From an uncultured Fidelibacterota bacterium (GTDB taxonomy: Bacteria > Fidelibacterota > Marinisomatia > Marinisomatales > TCS55): DNA of 10,301 bases. The notes under the pieces were generated by a model that had not been told where the DNA came from, made no database searches, and saw only the letters and a program-made list of their open reading frames with translations. Positions 6,692-10,301 of the stretch are shown piece after piece. Each line of letters opens with the position of its first letter. Position 1 is the stretch's first letter. A program made the position numbers and the translations under genes. The stretch is taken from contig CAJWGZ010000034.1 of the NCBI GenBank assembly GCA_913041075.1, positions 1 to 10,301 on the forward strand, read 5' to 3'.

Positions 6692-7626
6692 CTAACACAA
6701 ACCGTAAACAAAGAACCATTAGTGCACCTGTATCATGCACTGGCGTTGGGTTGCATACAGGCGTTGAGAGTACCATTACTTTTAAACCTGCGCCTGAGAA
6801 CTATGGTATCCAATTTTCAAGAACGGACATTATTGGTAGTCCTGAAATAAGAGCTGACATTGAACATGTAGTGGATATTTCCCGTGGTACAACCATTGGG
6901 CAAAACGGCGTGAGGATTCATACAGTTGAACATGCCTTGGCTGCAGTATCCGGTTTGCGAATTGACAATCTTCTGATTGAATTAACGGGCAAAGAAGCGC
7001 CTGTTATGGATGGCAGTGCCAAAGATTTTGTTGAGGCATTACAGTCTGTAAAATTTGTCCAACAGAGTGAAAATAGAAATGTTTTGGATATCAGCAGACC
7101 TGTTGTCTATTCTGATCCAGATAAAGAGATAGATATCCACGTAGTTCCTGCGGATAGTTTTAGAGTTACGTTTCTTGTTGAGTATCCTTTACCCGCACTA
7201 GGAACACAATACGAAGCAATCTATAATATGGAAGAAGACTTTGCTCGTGATGTGGCTCCGGCAAGGACTTTTTGTTTTTTAAGTGAAGTGGAAGAGTTAA
7301 GAGAACAGGGATTGATAAAAGGCGGCAGCTTGGCGAATGCGGTTGTAATTGTAGACAAAAAAATAGAGCATGGTGAGATTGATCGCCTTCGTGATTTATT
7401 TGGAATAGAGGAGACAGTAATTCAAGGTGCTAACGGTATTCTCAATGGTAAAGTTTTACGTTTTCATAATGAACCTGTCCGACATAAAACCCTGGATCTA
7501 ATTGGCGATCTAGCTTTACTAGGCATTTCTATAAAAGGTCATGTAACTGCCGCACGTAGTGGGCATGCTAGTAATGTAGAATTCGTAAAAATGATCCGGA
7601 AAGAATACAGCGACCAATTAGACTGA
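6688..7626 (+). CDS. lpxC: UDP-3-O-acyl-N-acetylglucosamine deacetylase (LpxC, stand-alone, Bacteroidetes-like insert)
   Basis: LpxC is the zinc hydrolase for the committed second step of lipid A synthesis. In 312 residues the key positions are all present: E81-H82 in HTVEHALAA, H266 and D270 in RHKTLDLIGD (zinc ligands with H82) and H293 in SGHASN, matching E. coli E78-H79, H238, D242 and H265. The distance between the first and second zinc histidine is 184 residues against 159 in E. coli, so about 25 residues are added. They fall after VVIVDK and read IEHGEIDRLRDLFGIEE..., which resembles the segment I recall from Bacteroidetes LpxC-FabZ fusion proteins. Here the protein ends normally with a stop and FabZ follows as its own gene. 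The ATG overlaps the lpxD stop. Confidence 0.97.
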   Translation: MTNTNRKQRTISAPVSCTGVGLHTGVESTITFKPAPENYGIQFSRTDIIGSPEIRADIEHVVDISRGTTIGQNGVRIHTVEHALAAVSGLRIDNLLIELTGKEAPVMDGSAKDFVEALQSVKFVQQSENRNVLDISRPVVYSDPDKEIDIHVVPADSFRVTFLVEYPLPALGTQYEAIYNMEEDFARDVAPARTFCFLSEVEELREQGLIKGGSLANAVVIVDKKIEHGEIDRLRDLFGIEETVIQGANGILNGKVLRFHNEPVRHKTLDLIGDLALLGISIKGHVTAARSGHASNVEFVKMIRKEYSDQLD

Positions 7627-7642
7627 AATTCGGGTTTAGATT

Positions 7643-8098
7643 GTGAACACAAAATCGCAATTTGAAATCCAGGATATTATGAAAATTCTCCCCCATCGGT
7701 ATCCAATGATACTTATTGATCGTATTACGGAGATCACTGAAGGTGTAGGCCTTACAGCAATTAAGAATGTTACTATTAATGAGCCTTATTTTGCAGGACA
7801 TTTCCCAGATCAACCTGTTATGCCAGCCGTATTAATTTTGGAGAGTATGGCGCAGGCCGGTGCATTTCTTGTATTAAATACTGTACCCGATCCATTGCAA
7901 AAGAATATGTTATTTTCCGCAATAAGTGATTCAAAATTTCGAATCCCGATTATACCCGGTGACCAAGTAGAAATAAAAATGCAACTAATAAAAATTCGCC
8001 TAGGCGCTGTAAAACTACGCGGTGAAGCATATGTTTTTGGAAAATTGGTCGCTGAAGCCAATTTAATGGCCAACATTGTAAACAGAGCAGGAGCATAA
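7643..8098 (+). CDS. fabZ: 3-hydroxyacyl-[acyl-carrier-protein] dehydratase
   Basis: FabZ removes water from 3-hydroxyacyl-ACP in type II fatty acid elongation; it draws on the same pool that LpxA and LpxD use, which explains its place here. The 151-residue hot-dog protein has ILPHRYPMILIDR, the catalytic histidine H53 in GHFP and the catalytic glutamate E67 in VLILESMAQ, the usual 13 residues apart. Two positions that are commonly glycine around the active loop differ: HFPD instead of HFPG, and MPAVL instead of MPGVL. These are conservative enough that activity is still expected. The GTG at 7643 is the start that fits the family N-terminus; the Shine-Dalgarno is weak. It begins 16 bases after lpxC, to which it is fused in Bacteroidetes. 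Confidence 0.95.
   Translation: MNTKSQFEIQDIMKILPHRYPMILIDRITEITEGVGLTAIKNVTINEPYFAGHFPDQPVMPAVLILESMAQAGAFLVLNTVPDPLQKNMLFSAISDSKFRIPIIPGDQVEIKMQLIKIRLGAVKLRGEAYVFGKLVAEANLMANIVNRAGA
8089..8093 (+). promoter_or_regulatory. Shine-Dalgarno that points to the lpxA ATA start
   Basis: AGGAG lies within the last codons of fabZ and is six bases before ATA at 8100. No ATG, GTG or TTG in the lpxA frame is within reach, so this site is the main support for initiation at the ATA. Confidence 0.6.
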
Positions 8099-8099
8099 T

Positions 8100-8873
8100 A
8101 TAACTGTACCCATTCATCCTACTGCCCAAGTAAGTGGTGATGCAAGACTTGGCAATAAAGTAACCATTGGAGCATATACGGTAATAGAGGCTGGTGTGAC
8201 TATTGGTGATAATTCATCGGTTGGAAATTTCAATACCATTTGCACCGGTACTATCATTGGTGAGAATTGTACAATATTTCACAATTGCAGTATTGGTGAA
8301 ATACCGCAAGATTTGAAATATAAAGGTGAGCAAACTGGAACTACAATAGGCAGTGATGTAATAGTAAGGGAAAATGTAACTATTAACCGTGGTACAGCGG
8401 CTTATGGTACGACAACAATTGGTAACAATGTGCTGTTAATGGCAGCTGCCCATGTTGCACATGATTGTATTATTAGTGATAATGTGATCATGGCTAATAT
8501 GGCAACCTTGGGTGGCCATGTGGAAATCAAAGAATATGCTTCCTTGGGAGGTGGTGTGCTTGTGCATCAATTTTGTAGAATTGGAGCCCATGTATTCATT
8601 GGTGGTGGTTTTCGTGCGGTACAAGATGTACCACCGTTCATTTTAGCTGTAGGGGAACCATTACGTTATGGTGGTATCAATTCAATTGGTCTTAAGAGAA
8701 GGGGTTTTACCAAAGAAGCACTGACAAATATCAAAAAGACATATCGTAAATATTTTCGTTCAGATTTACCCAGATCAAGTGTGCTGGAAAAAATGAAAAA
8801 CGAAATGGGAGATTCAGCGGAAATTGAAGAAATTATTAATTTTATTGACACAAGCAAACGTGGCATTATCTAG
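8100..8873 (+). CDS. lpxA: UDP-N-acetylglucosamine acyltransferase, probable ATA start
   Basis: LpxA starts lipid A synthesis by moving a 3-hydroxyacyl chain from ACP to the 3-OH of UDP-GlcNAc. The protein is a left-handed beta-helix of hexapeptide repeats followed by a C-terminal helical domain with LKRRGFTKEAL. The catalytic histidine is H121 in AHVAHDC (E. coli H125, with H118 for H122). The family N-terminus (PIHPTAQV) is encoded at 8109-8132, but between the in-frame stop at 8079-8081 and the GTG at 8196 there is no ATG, GTG or TTG. ATA at 8100, six bases after AGGAG and just behind the fabZ stop, gives 257 residues, the normal family length. The GTG at 8196 would remove 32 residues, including the first helix coils. 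Function is certain; the start is inferred and could also reflect a base error in the sequence. Confidence 0.93.
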   Translation: MTVPIHPTAQVSGDARLGNKVTIGAYTVIEAGVTIGDNSSVGNFNTICTGTIIGENCTIFHNCSIGEIPQDLKYKGEQTGTTIGSDVIVRENVTINRGTAAYGTTTIGNNVLLMAAAHVAHDCIISDNVIMANMATLGGHVEIKEYASLGGGVLVHQFCRIGAHVFIGGGFRAVQDVPPFILAVGEPLRYGGINSIGLKRRGFTKEALTNIKKTYRKYFRSDLPRSSVLEKMKNEMGDSAEIEEIINFIDTSKRGII

Positions 8874-8894
8874 TATTTTTTATGTATAGATGGT

Positions 8895-9605
8895 ATGAAA
8901 CGATTCATAACAATACTTTTTATTATATCCCAATATTTATTGGGCCAGTTTCCTTCATATGATCTTTCAGAAGTTGCTGAGAGTAATTTTGTAGCTGGAG
9001 TTGAACCACTGGTACGCAGTACTTCTTTTTCATTAGGATATCATCAATTCTCAGCGCCCGATTTAGCCAACCGTTTTTATGTAAGTATTAATACCGCAGT
9101 CGGTAATGATTTAACAGGCCGCTCATTTTCAGGCAAATCAATTGTTGGACTACCGATAATTCATGGGGCATTACTGGTAACGGAAAACCTAAAAATAAAT
9201 GGAATTTTGGGGGGGTTAACAACCGATAATGATGTTTTAGAATATTCTGGTTATGGTTTTTCGCTATCCCTATCTGAGGATGATACATCACAATGGGTGG
9301 CTGACCTGATTGTGGCTAAGATGGACGGGTCGCGGCATCTGCATTGTAGAACAATAGATGCATCAATATCTAAAGCTAGCATATTCAAAGCATTTCCATT
9401 CTATTTTGGGTTTGGAATTAATCAATACACGAGCAGAATATTTTATAAAGGTGATGAAGAAATACCAGAAATAATTTCTGGTTCAGCGAATTATGTGTTG
9501 CTAGGAAAGATTATTTCATTTTCTAGCTGGAGTATTGGGACACAGGCACGTATCAATAATAAATTAACTCAATTTTCTTTAAGTTTACATAAATCCTTCA
9601 ATTAA
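8895..9605 (+). CDS. Exported protein of unknown function, likely beta-rich outer-membrane or periplasmic
   Basis: A 236-residue protein that I do not recognise. It begins with a signal peptide (MKRFITILFIISQYLLG, cleavage near residue 18); there is no lipobox cysteine. The remainder alternates short hydrophobic and polar residues with many G, S, Y and F, for example FYVSINTAVG (61-70), YGFSLSLSEDD (120-130), FYFGFGINQY (169-178) and SIGTQARI (213-220). This is the look of amphipathic beta strands, and the chain ends FSLSLHKSFN with an aromatic residue next to last, as in barrel proteins that BAM inserts. A small barrel of 8-12 strands is plausible. The ATG at 8895 has only a weak upstream purine tract. 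It lies 21 bases after lpxA and two bases before dxr, so it is probably expressed with the envelope genes. Confidence 0.7.
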   Translation: MKRFITILFIISQYLLGQFPSYDLSEVAESNFVAGVEPLVRSTSFSLGYHQFSAPDLANRFYVSINTAVGNDLTGRSFSGKSIVGLPIIHGALLVTENLKINGILGGLTTDNDVLEYSGYGFSLSLSEDDTSQWVADLIVAKMDGSRHLHCRTIDASISKASIFKAFPFYFGFGINQYTSRIFYKGDEEIPEIISGSANYVLLGKIISFSSWSIGTQARINNKLTQFSLSLHKSFN

Positions 9606-9607
9606 GT

Positions 9608-10301
9608 ATGGCAAAACGAATTTCAATACTTGGATCTACAGGGTCAATTGGTGTTAATACATTGGTTGTTATTGATCAACTCGATGAAGATTTAGAGGTT
9701 GTGTACCTTTCTGCTTATCAGAACGTTAAAAAGATTATTGAGCAAGCAAAAAAGTACCGACCAAAAGCTGTGGCTGTTATTAATCACTCATCCGCTGTAG
9801 AAGTTAAAGATGGATTAACTGGTGAAAATATAGATGTCTTAATGGGCCGAGAAGGCTTGCTGGAAATATCCCAAAGGGATGATGTGGATCTACTGATGAA
9901 CGGACTTGTTGGATCTTCAGGTATGGAGCCAACTTTGAATGCAGTTAAAGCTGGAGTAGATGTTGCCTTAAGCAACAAAGAAAGTATGGTAATGGCAGGT
10001 GATATTATTAATAGGACAAAAGAAAAAACCGGGGCAAGTATATATCCTGTAGATAGTGAACATTCGGCCATATGGCAATGCCTCACTGGAGAAAAACTTG
10101 AAGATGTTCGTAGGATTATCTTGACAGGTAGCGGTGGTCCATTTCGAACAAGAGATTTGAAAACATTCTCTGATATTACAGTAAATGAAGCCTTGAATCA
10201 CCCCAACTGGGACATGGGGAATAAAATTACGATTGACTCAGCAACAATGATGAATAAGGGTTTAGAAGTGATTGAAGCGCATTGGTTATTTAATTTTTCT
10301 G
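9608..10301 (+). CDS. dxr: 1-deoxy-D-xylulose 5-phosphate reductoisomerase, 3' truncated by window end
   Basis: Dxr (IspC) makes 2-C-methyl-D-erythritol 4-phosphate from DXP with NADPH, the committed step of the MEP isoprenoid pathway in the cytoplasm. The frame is open to the last base, giving 231 complete codons of a protein usually near 380-400 residues. GSTGSIG at 9-15 is the NADPH-binding loop; SNKES, PVDSEHSAIWQ, LTGSGGPF and HPNWDMG...DSATMMNKGLEVIEA follow in order. D149, E151 and E220 are the divalent-metal ligands (E. coli D150, E152, E231). The region between the second and third ligand is about 10 residues shorter than in E. coli, in the segment before LTGSGGPF. The ATG at 9608 is two bases after the previous stop. 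The product ultimately supplies UppS encoded upstream. Confidence 0.97.
   Translation, partial: MAKRISILGSTGSIGVNTLVVIDQLDEDLEVVYLSAYQNVKKIIEQAKKYRPKAVAVINHSSAVEVKDGLTGENIDVLMGREGLLEISQRDDVDLLMNGLVGSSGMEPTLNAVKAGVDVALSNKESMVMAGDIINRTKEKTGASIYPVDSEHSAIWQCLTGEKLEDVRRIILTGSGGPFRTRDLKTFSDITVNEALNHPNWDMGNKITIDSATMMNKGLEVIEAHWLFNFS

Noticed and set aside
7568..8076. Reverse-strand open frames opposite lpxC/fabZ
   Set aside because: No family features; they overlap well-supported genes and read as low-quality antisense frames.
8196..8873. lpxA starting at GTG 8196 (225 residues)
   Set aside because: It would discard 32 residues that match the conserved LpxA N-terminus, encoded in frame at 8109-8195.
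9784..10201. Two reverse-strand open frames at the right end
   Set aside because: They lie opposite the dxr frame, which has clear family motifs throughout and is open to the window end.
1..10301. Search for mobile elements, CRISPR arrays, tRNA or rRNA genes
   Set aside because: None seen by eye: no transposase or integrase frames, no regularly spaced repeats and no cloverleaf-like segments in the short gaps.

Overview
The window is an AT-rich stretch of a Gram-negative bacterial chromosome in which every supported gene is on the + strand. Most genes are packed with four-base overlaps or gaps of a few bases, so it reads as one long cell-envelope operon that enters and leaves the window unfinished. 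Several traits point to the FCB superphylum (Bacteroidetes and relatives). BamA has a Bacteroidetes-style third POTRA domain (KETK...W). LpxC carries the extra segment otherwise familiar from Bacteroidetes LpxC-FabZ fusions. FabZ, however, is a separate gene. Together with the gene order this suggests a lineage such as Marinimicrobia (SAR406), but that assignment is inference from recalled family features, not a database result.

Layout. Positions 1-666 hold the C-terminal part of an Mrp/ApbC-type P-loop protein without cysteines. Positions 681-1472 encode an unrecognised polytopic membrane protein, and 1469-1864 a small cysteine-rich membrane protein with a zinc ribbon apparently split by a membrane hairpin. 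The only sizeable gap (1865-1972) contains a strong Shine-Dalgarno followed by a 10-codon open frame that stops three bases before uppS. Then come uppS (1973-2731), bamA (2728-5127), a skp/ompH chaperone (5154-5681), lpxD (5696-6691), lpxC (6688-7626), fabZ (7643-8098), lpxA (about 8100-8873), an unrecognised exported protein (8895-9605), and the 5' part of dxr (9608-end).

How the genes fit together. Dxr supplies isoprenoid precursors through the MEP pathway and UppS makes the undecaprenyl carrier lipid. LpxA, LpxC and LpxD carry out the first three steps of lipid A synthesis. FabZ feeds 3-hydroxyacyl chains back into fatty acid elongation and competes with LpxA and LpxD for the same acyl-ACP pool. 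BamA and Skp insert and chaperone outer-membrane proteins. The order resembles the proteobacterial dxr-uppS-cdsA-rseP-bamA-skp-lpxD-fabZ-lpxA cluster, but cdsA and rseP are absent from between uppS and bamA, lpxC has been drawn in, and dxr lies at the far end.

The points most worth a second look are these: lpxA has no ATG/GTG/TTG at its expected N-terminus, and an ATA sits at ideal distance from a Shine-Dalgarno; uppS has an in-frame mini-leader; the Mrp homologue lacks the CxxC motif and has an insertion in its place; the zinc-ribbon/membrane-protein pair and the exported protein have no assigned function. I saw no mobile element, CRISPR array, tRNA or rRNA, and nothing that amounts to a wholly new defence or mobile system.
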